DNA of 64,000 nucleotides. Source: Carallia brachiata (lineage: Eukaryota; Streptophyta; Magnoliopsida; Malpighiales; Rhizophoraceae). The notes beneath the pieces are model-generated. The model did not search any database and was not told the origin of the DNA. It saw only the letters and a list, made by a program, of their open reading frames with translations. This document shows positions 34,971 to 47,669 of the stretch, piece by piece; position 1 is the stretch's first letter, and the number at the start of each line of letters is the position of its first letter. The stretch lies in NCBI GenBank assembly GCA_021464245.1, contig JADCRB010000043.1, positions 5,264,794-5,328,793 on the forward strand, written 5' to 3'. The translations under genes and the position numbers were made by a program.

Positions 34971-35230
34971 GTGATCGTGATATCGACGGGCGCTTCTGGC
35001 ACGCAAATTGCAAATGAAAATCATTGAAAAAAAAAAAAAACCACTTGTTTCTTTAAATATTGTCAATGTCGCGCGTAGTAATTAGAGCACAGTCCCACGT
35101 AGACAAGAGAGTCATGTTGAGTCCACTTGGAAATATAATATTGAACCACTTAGCCAACAATAAGTGCATGACTGGTAAATGTCCTTTTCTTTTGTTGGAA
35201 AAAATCTTGGTTGTCCATTTAAGTGGCTTT
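34971..35230 (-). promoter_or_regulatory. Upstream region of TSB copy 3
   Basis: It aligns with the upstream regions of TSB copies 1 and 2, including AGTCCCACGTAGACAAGAGA and TTAGCCAACAATAAGTGCA. At the G-box position (35,070-35,075) it reads CGCGCG instead of CACGTG. A poly-A/T run near 35,027-35,040 is shared with copy 1. No TATA box was assigned. Confidence 0.5.
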
Positions 35231-35627
35231 ATGGTGTGTTTGGATTGTGAGTTTTAGTCAGAAAAAAAAATTATAAGAGTTTTTTGTTTGAATAAATGGA
35301 AAATATGTGAAAAAATGATAAAAAAGTGAAAATTATATTCAGATAAATAAGAAATACGTAAGAAAAAAAATAATGAAAATGTGAAAAGTATGGTTAGATT
35401 ATATGAGAAATTAGTAAAAAAAATATATAATTAAAATTATAAAAGTACCCTTATAATCATTGACGAAAGAGATATGTTTGGGTGATTTTGGTAAATTTAA
35501 ATGCATATTTTTTGTTTTTTTTTTCTTAATTTGGTTTTTATAGTACTTTTTTCGTGCCATGACACTGTACGGATTTTCTAATGGTATAGTCTTACTCATG
35601 GTTTTCACTTACAATCCAAACGGTGTA
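35231..35627. mobile_element. MITE-like element with inverted ends
   Basis: The left end GTGTTTGGATTGTGAGT and the right end ACTTACAATCCAAACGGTGT are imperfect inverted repeats. The interior is AT-rich and TC/GA-biased and non-coding. It is the inverted relative of the TC-rich repeats elsewhere in the window. The upstream boundary of the copy 3 promoter homology coincides with its left end. Confidence 0.5.
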
Positions 35628-35629
35628 TA

Positions 35630-36070
35630 AGGAATTAGGGTGTTTGTGCCGGTGTCATATGTCCGCCCGTTTTTGCAAGGAGTCTTATTGCATGCATATA
35701 GAAAAAGTATACAACGAACATGCATAAAATAATTAATTGATTAATTTATATAATTAAATAATTAATATTTATAATAAAAATTAATAAAAAATTCTTTTAT
35801 TTTTATTATAATTATTAATCACTTAATTATATAAATTAATCGATCAATTATTATGCATATTTTTTTATATATATACTTTTTTTTTAATGTACACGAACAT
35901 TTTTCAAATTATCGTTTTGCTAGAATTGTTGATTTTTTCTTTTAGTTTTCGTTGGAAAAAGAGAATTGAAATCTCCGAAATATATCGTGGTGGATGAGAA
36001 GACAAAGTGCTTGCTTCGCTTCCGTGGCTGGTGAATTGAGTCGCTGTCCAAGTCCAAAGTTTTTTCGCAT
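35630..36070 (-). repeat. Inverted partial copy of blocks Z/R
   Basis: GTCCGCCCGTTTTTGCAAG near 35,660 matches the reverse complement of about 5,070-5,100. TGCTTGCTTCGCTTCCGTG near 36,010 matches the reverse complement of the R core (6,245-6,265) and of 4,740-4,755. It is shorter and more decayed than the other copies. Confidence 0.55.
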
Positions 36071-38215
36071 CCAAACCAATTTTGAAAGAATTAGATTGAA
36101 CCATTCGGTTCAACTAAAAAAATTGAGAGCTAAAAAATCGTTGAATAGAAAAATCGGTCAAAAATCGGGTGAATCAACCGGTTGAATTAAGAATCGGTGA
36201 ACCGATCCTAAATTTTCCAGTTAAGAAGGTTTGGTTCAAAGAAAAAAAAATCAAAATTTTGAGAAAAAGCAATAAATGACAACATACTTTAATCAAAATT
36301 AATTAATACTTTTACCTTACCAAATATCTGCATGCATAATTTTTCTCAAAAGTCATCAATGTATTTCTATTTTTCCAAAATAATTAATATATTACCTTTT
36401 TCAAAAATAATTAACATGTTTCATTTTATTAAAAATATTCACTATTTTGTAAATATACAAATGGCATTTTTCTAAAAATAAATTAAACAGATCATAGATG
36501 TTCAACAGTTATTTTTTAAAACATACTTTAAAATATATTATAAGAATATAAATTTACAGATTAATAAGTTTCTATTTTAAAATAAATTGTAAGTCACATA
36601 TCTTAAAAATACAAATATAAGTATTTCAATATATATATATATATATATAATATTAATATATTATATATATTTAATATTAAATATCAATTTTATCGATTAA
36701 ACTACGACTAAATCGATTGAACCGATTGAACTTTAAAATTTTTATTTTTTTATTTGATAATAAATTCGGTTCTTAAAATCTTAATTTAAACACGTGATTA
36801 GCAACTGAACAACAGAAAAGTACTCCGACGAAACAAACAAACAATAAATGCTGTCAAGTTACAAATGTTTTGTAAAGCTTCAAATATTCGACTCCCATGA
36901 AAAAGGAGACACAAAGTCTCTCCGATGCTCAACAAAACGCCACATATGTCCTTGATTCATATTAATTAAAATTTAAGAGTTCTGAATATATAAATATATT
37001 TATTAAGAAATACAAGAAATATATAATTAATTTAATTATTTATTTATTTTTTTTAATTTAATATATCTTTTAACAGTCATATCACGGTATCCAATACATA
37101 TCTAAAGTCAATTCACATATTCTTATAACATCAATCGCACGGTTGAATAAGAGAGAAGTTTGGAAGCGGAGGCAAAAATGAGATACAGTCCTATGCTCCT
37201 ATTAGCATTAGTGGATCTAAGTAGAAGTAAAGGTAGGCGATTCAGTTAAGTACTATTAATAGGTAAAACCTTTAGAATTTTAGAGTTTAGCTTAGTGGCA
37301 AGTGACCATGTCCCTTGGACTTTTTGTCTGCCCCCCAGCTTCTACGCCTTCTTCTTCATTTTTTTTTTTTCTCCTTTGCCTTCTTTTAGTTTGACTAAAA
37401 TTCTAAATTAGTGCCTAACATTTAAACTATAGTTTAATTATAAACACAACATTTTGTTTGAATAAAATCAGTCTCCAACATTTTGGTTAAAACTTATTTA
37501 AGGACACAACGTGTTTTTGTGGTAAAATTGGTCCCCAACGTTTTCACCGTAAAATAATTCAATATTTTTCTGTTATCTGATTGTTTAATTTATCAAGAAG
37601 TATATAATATATTAGATCACCTATTTATTTCATATTTTTAATAATGTTGTATCCAATAAAGAGGTGGTCTAACAGATAATATATTTTTTAGTAAATTAAA
37701 CAGTTAGATAATAGAAAAGTAATGAATTATTCCACAGTGAAAACGTTGGGAACTGATTTTATAAAAAAAAATGTTGTGTCCTTAATTAGACCTTAACCAA
37801 AATGTTGGGATCAATTTTACCCAAAAAAAATATTATATCTATAATTGAACCATAATTCAAACGTTAAACACTAATTTAAAATTTTAACTTTTGGTTTATT
37901 CTTTTGGCTTTTCGCCTTCTGCTTTCTGCTTTCTTTTTCCTTTTTTTTTTTCTTTTTGTGTTGCTTCTTCCTTTCCTTTTTTTTTTTTTTAAGTGCTTCT
38001 TCACTTTTTTTTCCAGTCAGAAACCAGTTTCCTTTTTTTTTTTTTTTTTTACTTCTTGGTGTTCTTTTTTTCTTTTCAAAGAAATCAATTTCTTTCTTTC
38101 TTTCTTTTTTTTTTTTATTTCTTTGAAAATCCATTTACAATGTATATATTCACTAAAATTATTTTTATTTATTTTTACAATCATTTCAATAAATTTTTTT
38201 TATATTCCCATTGTC
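36071..38215. other. Gene-free region between TSB copy 3 and the TRIM
   Basis: Bases 36,075-36,735 contain repeated AATCGGTGAACCGAT-type words at both ends and may be an old foldback element. At 37,380-37,870 an imperfect inverted pair is seen (AATTAGTGCCTAACATTTA... and ...AACGTTAAACACTAATTT), suggesting another MITE-like element. Bases 37,880-38,130 are a long polypyrimidine tract; the frames in it are artefacts. Confidence 0.4.
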
Positions 38216-38874
38216 TGTTAGAATTTTTTGTATGATTTATTGTACTAAATATCCTACATCGAAAAAGAAAGAAAAAATTAAATAACTTATAATTGAGAAG
38301 GACATATAAGTACAATTTCTTAAGGTTTTAAGTTAACATGTAGCGTTAATCTCACTTACATGTCACTTACTTAAACCATATTTGGATTTTTCCCCATTTT
38401 GGGCTCTAACATTTCCCTACGAGTGGTATTATAGCCGATGGTTTCGTAAGGCACAAGAATGAACAGTGCACATGAAGTTCCCATGAATGTTACCCTTACG
38501 TAATCCAAGAAGTTCCCATGAATGTTACCCTTACGTAATCCAATTTGATTTTTGGAGTATTTGGCAGTGGATTCTAGATTAAAGTTTAGCAAAATTTTGC
38601 TCAATATTGAGTTTGGTAGAGTGGTGAACATTTTAGGGGAACCAACCCAATGTGGGGAGACTCACACTTGAAAGAGAGATTGTTAGAATTTTATGTGTGA
38701 GTCGTTATATTAAATATCTCATATCGAAAATGAAAGGAAAGAATAAGTAACTTATAATTGAGAATGACTCATTTAAAATTTTAGGTTAAGATATGGTATC
38801 AAATCTACTTACATATTACTTATTTAAACCGTATTTGGATTTCGTCCCGTTTTGAGCTATCTTGTTTCCCTACA
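38216..38874 (+). mobile_element. TRIM (miniature LTR retrotransposon)
   Basis: 659 bp with two direct terminal repeats of about 200 bp (38,216-38,421 and 38,681-38,874). Both begin TGTTAGAATTTT and end near TTTCCCTAC. Just inside the left one is TGGTATTATAGCC, a decayed tRNA-Met primer site. The right one is preceded by purine-rich GAAAGAGAGAT. Flanks TTGTC and TTATC agree at four of five positions as a target duplication. The interior has no gene but a tandem pair of about 36 bp (AGTTCCCATGAATGTTACCC near 38,477 and 38,511). Confidence 0.75.
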
Positions 38875-39389
38875 TTATCACTCTTTTTTAAAAAATAATG
38901 AAATATTTTAACAAAACAAATTATTAGTAATGATTGTTATTAAAACGGAAAGATTCAAGCATATATTTATTTATAAATTGACTTTAATTTTATCAGTTAT
39001 AACTGTTATAATAAATATTTTTTTATAACGAATATCATAAAGAATAAATTACACATTCACATGAAAGATACATGATTAAATATTTAAATGATTACTTATA
39101 AAAAATTTAGTTATTAATATATAAAAAATAAAAAAAATTAAAACATTAGAATTCACATAATATAATTATAATATTTATTATCCATAATAATTAATTTAGT
39201 TTTTCATTTTTATTATATATATTAATTTTTGTTATAATATTTGCACATACAAAATTTAGTCCCCGAAAATATTTCGTAGATCCACCACTGTCTGTGAAGG
39301 AGCACTCCAACTTTGTGCTTAAGAGATGCACACAAAATCCAAATAACTATGACGTACCTTACGCAAGGCAATAAGACGTAAATTAATCT
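38875..39389. other. AT-rich spacer
   Basis: Strongly AT-rich with ATAATTATA-type runs and no reading frame, RNA gene or clear repeat. The text CCCGAAAATATTTCGTAG near 39,260 looks like an old insertion edge but could not be assigned. Confidence 0.35.
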
Positions 39390-42300
39390 CACTAACTGCT
39401 TAACCTTGGCATGATTTGAATACCCGATTTTTTAGGCTGAAATATTCTGTTATGTGTTTCTCATGCTATCCATTATTATTCTTAGTGGATGCTAAAATAT
39501 GCTGTCATGCTGGAAATGTTTTATGCGTGCTTCGACGCTTTTTTGAGACTTCACAAATATTAGACTTTTGCAGTACTAGATTGTCCTCTTTTTATCCATC
39601 ATTATTCTTTTTCCACCCTTGAACAATATTAGCAGAAATTATAATTTTATGGCAGATAATTTAACAAAACGAAAGAACTACTAGACAATTTTATTTCCTT
39701 ACCTGGCTTTAATTTTCTTCTTTTGGTCAGTCGTCATCATTCTCTAGTTCTTGTAATAGTTTTGTTTCTTCTAATAAAATCTGAACTCAAAAGAAAAAGA
39801 AAAAAGAAAAAAGAAAGATGGTTATATTGTTTGTTGAAGCTAAATGGTTTAATTGATGAAACAACCCGTGATTTATACTTTCGGATTAACAATCGACAAT
39901 TAAAAAGCTAAAATTGATACTGATTACTACCGTAAAAAGTAGTTAATGACTAAAAAAATTACGCAATCAAATTAAATAATTATTACATTTTTTTAAAAAA
40001 AAATTCAAGTTTCTCGCCTAATATCAATAATGTCAATGTTTAACAAGGTGTCATTACATTTTTTGGTAACTTGTTGCACATTTTATTTTATTTGTTATAC
40101 ATTTTGTCATATACTTATTGCACATTGTGTTGTAATACGAACTTAAATTTCAAAAAAAAAAAACAATAGAATTTTAATGTTTTCTGCATCAAGCCTCTAT
40201 TTAAAAGCCTCTATCTAAGAACTTTTTCTATTAATAATAACAATAAGAAGACATCACTGTTGTTTTTGTAGGCGCTACTTGCTCAATGGAAAGGGATCTG
40301 ACTTGACTTTGAGTAGCTATAATTTTTTTTTATTAAAAGATTTATTGAGTAATTATTTATATATTTTACAGTAAAAATAAATTTTTTAAATTTTATAAAT
40401 CTCATATCTTATTTTTAAAATTAAAATTTACGACTTCTAAAATAAAAGTTCAAGTTTTAAATTGTTGAGGTGTCAGGAGGAATGCTTCTCTTTGATATAA
40501 AATAACGAATTTATAACATAATTTATAATATCAGTGAATTTCTCTTACTTTAGCGTTTGCTTTTATGGCTTATTTGTTTTTTATTTCTTTCCCAAGGGAC
40601 AGAAAGTTTTTTTCAATCATTATTATAATAATTATTCTAACAATTCTTTATCACTTTTTATTCAAACTTTCTTTCTCTATACTTTCTCTACTTATTCAAA
40701 TAATTTATTTTTTACACCACTTTTTTTCTCATAAATTACTACTTAACTTTCTCTACTTATCCAAATAATTTATTTTTCACATCATTTTTTCTTTTACAAA
40801 TTACTATTTAACTTTTTTTCTCTACAATTTCTTTCTCTACACTTTCTCTACTTATCCAAATAACTTATTTTTTATACCATTTTTTCTCTCACAAATTACT
40901 ATTTAACTTGTTTTATCTACACTTTCTTTACTTATCCAAACAATTTATTTTCTATACCACATTCATTCTAATTCTTTTTCTTTCCACACTTTTGCTCTCA
41001 ATCCAAACACACCATTAGTAATTAAGTTTTAAAACTTATAATTATTTTTTGACATTCGATATTACAATTCTCACATTTTTGTCATGAATTAATATATCTT
41101 CTACGGATGAAAAAGGTCAGTGCCTTGAAAATGAAAGAAAACTCATTTTCCACATTTTTTATAGGAAGTTTGCTTAGCATGAGAAACAGTGAAACCAGAA
41201 GCGTGTAATATTATAATAGGGATATGCATAGTTTAAATTCTAAATTTTTGTATTTTTTATATTTGAGTTTTAAATTTTTTAAAATTTCATTTAAGTTCTA
41301 AACCTTTTAATTTTTTACTAAATCAGTCCTTTTGTTTATAAAAAGTGATCAATCTATTAATAAATGAGTTTGATTTAATTTAAATTATTAAAAAAATATT
41401 AAATTAATGAATTAAACATTTTTTTATCAGCAAAATATGTATATTAAATATTTTTTTAATTATTAAATATACAAATTAAATAGATAGTATGTATATTTTT
41501 TAATTAAAAAAATATTCAATTTGTGTATCTAAATTTTTTTCAAATAATTTTGTGTTAGTTCAAAATTATTTTTTAATAGATTAATCACTTTTCGTCCACA
41601 GATGTACTGATTTGGTAGGAAATTAAAAGATTTAACACTCAAATAAAATTTTAAAAAGTTTTAGATCTCAAATAAAAAAAATATAAAAATTTAAAACTTA
41701 AAATATGTATATCCCTATTATAATAGGTATGTTCTAGTCATTTTCCCTTGGCTCAACTACCCAAACTAATATCCATTCTTAGGAAGGAGACAACTACACC
41801 TCATATATCAATTATTGTACTCTTTTTTATTAAGAAGTTTATGACATTAGCTTAAAAGTCCACACGGTGACTGGGAGACTCATAGAATGGGCCTCTCTTC
41901 TTATATTATATATGCTTGGTGATGAATTGTATACAATAAGTGTTTCTGTCGCATAATAATTTTCCATTTAGTGGATTCGGCCTTGATTATTGACAAGACA
42001 TCATTGCAATTTAGATTTGTGAACATCAGGATTAGGTGCCTAATGAGTAATGATATTGATCATGCCCGGTGATTGGGTGGTTGTTTACATAAGATTATAA
42101 TTAAACAAAGTATAACCAAAGTTCATAACAATATAAAAAGATGCACGAATGGAACTAAATATACATTTAAATTTATACAGTTGTAGAAGAGACTAAAATT
42201 TATTATTAAGTATTATTTAATAACATAGGTCAACTCTTTATTTTTCTAATAAAATTGTGATGTGGGATCTCTATTTTTTAATTTATTTTACTAAGAGAAC

Positions 42301-43560
42301 AGAAAAGAAAAAAGAAAAGAAAGAAAAAGATGCAAGTAGTTGAAGGATATTGGTTGAAAATTGAAATTCAATATGTAGTATACTTTTTTTTTTTTTTTTT
42401 GACACACAATATGTAGTATACTAGCATTCAAATTCTAGTACTACTGTATAACACTTTTTTTTTATACCTAACTGAACTAAGCAAACCGTAAAGTTACAAT
42501 TTTATTGGCAGATAATGTACTAATCTTTCTTAACGGACCATCGTCATTGCTTATGTAAGTCCACGCACACGCCACTATTTGACAGATACTTGATTGGCGT
42601 AGACTCGCTTGTGTGGACGGCGCGTCTTAAAAAGTGCTAAAAGTAAACAGAAAAAAGGTGTTACTTAACCATGCACTTTAGTGGAAAATAAAATTTCATT
42701 TATTCAGATAATTTTTGCATCTTGATCAATGAGAGAAGAACGAATAATTATACTCTAAGAAAATATTAAGTGATATCTTTTAAATAAAATTAAAGTAGGA
42801 TCAAAGTGATAAAATATGTTCGATGATTGAATTTGTAAAAAAAATAAATAAATAAATTATTTGATACTATTAAATAAATTGTATATTAACTTTAATATTT
42901 ACTTAAGATATAATAAATTATTATCAATAACATAGTGAAACTTTATACTATATTGTTGCCATATTGCCTCTTCGGTACATGACAAAGCAACCTTAGCTAA
43001 AGCATAAGCAGCCTCGTTAAATTGCTTGTTTACGCATTGGATGGTAAATTATAATTAAAAAAAAAAAAAAAAGCAAAACCAGAAGATAGATTCTCGCCAA
43101 CTGCGCATATTGCTATCAAAAAATCTGACTCCAAACGCTAGAAGACAGTGACAATTGTTAACCGAAAAAAAAAAAATACAGTTGGTGTAACAGATGGTTT
43201 AGCTTAACTAATTAGAGGACACTACGTCCAAGTTGGAAGTGAAAGGTCCATATTTTTTTTTTTTCCACTAATTTCTTTCTCTTCAATATGGACGATGACC
43301 CTACTAAAAATCAACTAAACAGCGTGGAACACATGGCAGTTTTTATCCGATACGATAAAAACATGTCTACCAAAAACAAAATGAGAAAAACATCAAACAC
43401 GTTTCACACATATTTTGGATACACCATAGACACATTTAAAAAAATTAAAAATTAAAAAAAAAAAAGAAAGTTGATGATGGCCGGCCATCATCATCCTTTT
43501 GTTTAAAAAAATTTTCGGAAGGATGGGAAGGGAGAGAGGGAAGGCGATTTCAACTTTTAT
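39390..43560 (-). repeat. Duplicated block, copy C (inverted copy of copy A)
   Basis: Order read left to right: Z (39,390-40,500), W (41,050-41,215 and 41,726-41,790), Y inverted (41,940-42,190), X inverted (42,480-43,560). This is the reverse of copy A at 1,100-5,860. It carries an extra foldback element (41,219-41,715) that the other copies lack. A TC-rich MITE-like tract lies at 40,560-41,015. An inverted RNase H-like remnant is at about 42,900-43,070. Confidence 0.7.
41219..41715. mobile_element. Foldback MITE with 10-bp target duplication
   Basis: It starts GGGATATGCATA and ends TATGTATATCCC (one mismatch in the outer 12 bp). The inverted similarity extends inward about 100 bp (for example TTTGAGTTTTAAATTTT against its complement). 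The flanks carry a perfect TATTATAATA duplication at 41,209-41,218 and 41,716-41,725. The paralogous sites at about 3,295-3,315 (inverted) and 27,055-27,065 have one copy of the target and no element. The 9-11 bp duplication points to Mutator-like transposase mobilisation. Confidence 0.75.
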
Positions 43561-44099
43561 TTTTTATTTTTTTCAGTTTGTATGCTTTTGTGTATTAAAT
43601 ATAATACTAGATTTTGATACACTAAAAAATTAAATTTATTTTAATAAAAAATAATAAAATTAATTTAAAAATGTATATTAATTTACATTATAATTGAATA
43701 ATAATATTTATTTAGATTTGTGTTTTATAATGTATATATATATCTATATATATATATATAATAATATTATATCTAATGTCTGCCACGTTTATCTTATATT
43801 TTTAATGATTGACGTATCACTGTATCTGTATCTATTATATTTATATCGTCATGTCCGTATTCGTGTAACCTTAAAATTTTATCAAAAAATGATAATATCA
43901 AATGACTTCACTTAAATAATTTAAAATAACTACATTGTTTTATCAACAATTTTTAATAATTTATCTTTTTTAATTTAACTGTCAAATAATTTATATTATT
44001 TTAAGTCTCTGTTTGGTTTGTGTGTTAAAAACGAAAGTGAAAGGAAACAAACTTTCCAAAGTATTTGCATTGGTTTTGAGAAATACATGACAGAATATA
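43561..44099. other. AT-rich spacer with (TA)n tract
   Basis: It contains a TATATATATATCTATATATA tract near 43,733-43,760 and otherwise AT-rich DNA related to the flank of block X (about 900-1,080). No gene is seen; the 73-codon frame is low-complexity. Confidence 0.4.
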
Positions 44100-44600
44100 C
44101 GAGATATCAATATTTTTACTCTTAAATTTTTAAATTTTTTTATGTTTGAGTTTGAAACCTTTTTGACATTTCATTTGAGTTTTAAACCTTTTGATTTCAC
44201 ACTACATCAGTTCTTTAACTTATAAAAAGTGGTTAATCGATTAATAAATGAGTTTAACTTAATAACAATCATTTAAAAAAGGTTAAATATATGAATTAAA
44301 TATTTTTTTCATCAACAAAATATGTACATTAAATATTTTTTAATCAACAAATATACGAATTAAATAGGTAACATGTATATTTTTGATAGAAAAGACATTC
44401 AATTCATATATTTAATCTTTTTTTAAATAATTTTTTACAAAGTTAAAATTATTTTTTAATAAATTGATCACTTTTGGTAAATAGAGAGACTGATTTGGTA
44501 AAAAATTAAAAAATTTAAAACTCAAATGAAATGTTAAAAAGATTTGAAATTCAAATATAAAAGCACTTAAATGTTTAGAATTAAAAATATTAATATTCTT
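44100..44600. mobile_element. Second foldback MITE of the same family
   Basis: The interior matches 41,219-41,715 (TTAATAAATGAGTTTAACTT, GATTTGGTAAAAAATTAAA). The ends are AT-rich and imperfectly inverted. The flanks AGAATATAC (44,091) and AGAATATAT (44,601) are a likely 9-bp target duplication with one change. It is more diverged at its ends than the copy at 41,219. Confidence 0.6.
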
Positions 44601-47050
44601 AGAATATATAGACTCAGAAATTACAGTTTTGAAGTATGCAAGAATTATATAATAAATCTAAATATATGGCTCATCTCATGAGATATATTATAACTATTTA
44701 AATACTTTGCATTTCTGTTAAGTATAAAGTTATAATACTATTTAAATATATGTAAAATTGTAGAATATTATTTTTATTTTATTAATTTTTTTTCAAAAAG
44801 AAGGGCCCCGACTCACCTAAATTCTTTATTGTTCAACCGTGTGATGTTATTGGAATATGTGGATTGACTTTAATTAGCATGAGTGAAGGACATCTGTGGT
44901 GCTTGATCCCTGGGAGAATTTAGTGTTGGAGAATTGATACTCGTTTTTCACGCGAGTCAAATTGCAAGGCGTGAAACTTCAGACCTTTGCAACTTGACAG
45001 CCTTGACTGATTGTTTGATGCCTTGGAGTCCCGTCTCTGTTGTTTCGTTGGCACCTACGTGTTTGATGGACCTGGACAGCGACTTGTTGATCCAATTCAC
45101 AAGACCTGGAAGGGAAGCAAGTACGTGTCTTCTCATCCACCACAATTTATTTCCAATATCAGAAAAATTTTGTAACTGTGCAATATTGTGAGAGTGTGAT
45201 AATTACGTAATAATTTAAATAATTATATTATAAAAAATATATTAAATTAAAAGAATAAATAATTAAATATCATTATATTAATTATATACTTTACACATAT
45301 TTTATTAAACATATTTTTGTAATTTTACTCAAAATTTCTTCCGCCGGGCCGTGTCCCCAACTTTTATCTAAAGAAAAACCAAACACTTCTTGTAAGAGCG
45401 GGCGGACAAATGTCACGCAAACACCTTTTATACTCTTCTTAAGTTTTTTATAGATCTAAGTGAGACAAAATTAAATTGAAGATGATAAAATTTTAAAAAA
45501 TAAAAATAAAAATCAATTATTATATTATCACATGAATTGAGTGTCTACTTATATTTTTTTAATTTATATCTATATAATGATGCTTTTCTTTTAAAATTAA
45601 GATGATCATGAGAATATTATATTCGTACAATACAAAACTTTATCATAAGAGTTTATTATATTTATTAAAAAATATAATTTTAACTATTTTATATTTCAAA
45701 AGCGAAAACAAAAAAAATTAAAATTTAATTATTATTTCCTTTATAAAAAAATAGATATTATTTTTTTCCTTTTATACTTCCAAAAAATCAAAAGGAGGTT
45801 TTTCAGTACAGTATTATGCAAAACCATCACAAAAATGATTGCAATTTTCAAGCAAGAAAAAGTACTTGTTGCCAGCAGTTTTGAGTCTTTTGACAATAGA
45901 ATGCATAATTCAAAGTTCCCCCTAAATTATTCTTTCATCATTGTACCAAAAGTTTCCTTGATGAAAAAATTTCATAGTCAAGACAAATTTTTGGAAGAAA
46001 ATTTTGTACTACGCCTTTAGTATTAAGTCCCAGGTTAATAATTAGAATATTCAGATGCCTGGATCCACGGTTTGGTTTCCTCATAAACCAAATTCTGGAA
46101 TCTCACTCAAGCTTGACGGTTGTGAAGCAGTAGAGTGTAGAACATCTCAATCACCATGGAAGAACAGTGTTCTCCTGGTTGAGAGAAGTTTGAAATCCTA
46201 AGCCTTCAGCGTGAATCAAGAAGTTCTTTTTTTTTTTAGTTACAAAAATGGGACAATTATGGTGGTATATTATAGTTCCATAAGAGAGTATTGCAACTCT
46301 GTATTAGTAGATGTACGAAGTGACCGGATAGACTATTAGAGTTGAGGGAAAAGAAAGTAAACTCCGTCTGCCTTATGATTTTTCTATGTTGTGTGAGGAC
46401 AACTTGCTCCTTCGTTCCCAAGCCAAATTAACGGGCCTGGGACTCGATCCTACTTCAGTACCCAGCCCAATCAAGGCCACAGCTCAATTTCGGTCCATGC
46501 AATATCACACTTATACCTAAGCTTGTTGATTTTTCTTTTGAGCTTCATACTCCAACCTTACCTAAAAACAGCTTCATTGAATTAAATCATTCCCTCTGTA
46601 GTTGTGGACAACAGTTGACAGAAAAAAAATGGGCAACAATTGTGTAGATTATACCAAATTTAGACTCACTAGTTATGGGACATAACATTCCTATAGAAGT
46701 TATCTGAACACTAAAAATGACTTTCATGTGTACACACTATAGAGTCTAAGAAAAATAAGATATACATAGTTTTATCCTTGTTCTTAACAAAAAAATTGTT
46801 CCTACCACCTTGAACTCGTGACCTTGATATCACATTTCTAGAACCAAATAAAAACAATCTAGGATCATGCTTCATACTTCTTACTTCCTTCCATGAAGAT
46901 CTCCATGAAGAGAAGAGTTGCATTAATTAATATTAACATACACAACTGAAGGAAAGAGAGTCTCTGAACAATTGCGAAAGAAACTACCTCTAGTCTTAGG
47001 GAAAGCTTGATTTTGATCACTTTAAACGCTAAACCTGACGGGAAACAAAT
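44601..47050 (+). repeat. Duplicated blocks R and T of unit 3
   Basis: The R core at 44,860-45,200 is the same as 5,990-6,340 and 27,110-27,380. T at 45,750-47,050 runs parallel to 27,960-29,260. Reading frames differ between the copies, so the blocks are taken as non-coding. Similarity ends near 47,050, about 600 bp before the HD-ZIP stop codon. Confidence 0.7.
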
Positions 47051-47669
47051 GGTGAACACATGACAAAAGACAGTGTCTGAGGTTTACATTCATGGGGTTG
47101 TTACGCAAAGTCAATACCCGAACCTGTAACCCTTGCAGGGTGGTGAAGTGGCCCATTATATCTGCTTAATTTCTCCGCCTCTGGCAGACACCACAAGGCA
47201 AGGATCATTTGAGGTGCGTTCTTGACTTCTACTTCCATTTCCCTCATTTTTTTTTTTTTTTCGTTTTTTTAACAAAGCAAACTTTAGCTTTTCTCGCACT
47301 TCCTTTCTCCTTCACTTCCATTCTCTTGTTAATGCTGCGGCAAAACAGAACATAGAAAATGAAATTAATGAATAAAATTGCACTTTCAAGGAGCAATATA
47401 GGAGAAAGGGGAAAAGTATGTATGTTGAACTAATTAATCACAACAATCAAAAGGAATGAGTTTTATCTCAATCTCCATGCAAAAAGTTTTGAATTCGAGT
47501 CTCTGTCAAAATGGATAAATCATTAAAAAAAAAAACTGCCAGGCCAAGTGTTTGATCCCAATAGCATAGAAAATGTTTTTCCATTAAGTTCTCTCTTGTG
47601 AATCAATGTACTAAAATTATCTAAATCAGAACAAGTGAGTTATGCTCACCAAAATAAGGCCCCTTTTCA
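47051..47669. other. 3' flank of the HD-ZIP IV gene
   Basis: No frame is supported. A T-rich run near 47,250 and the sequence up to the stop at 47,670 probably include the gene's 3' untranslated region and terminator, but no polyadenylation signal was chosen. Confidence 0.35.

Noticed and set aside
37871..38235. Lys-rich and Phe-rich frames around 38,000
   Set aside because: They are translations of a long polypyrimidine tract.
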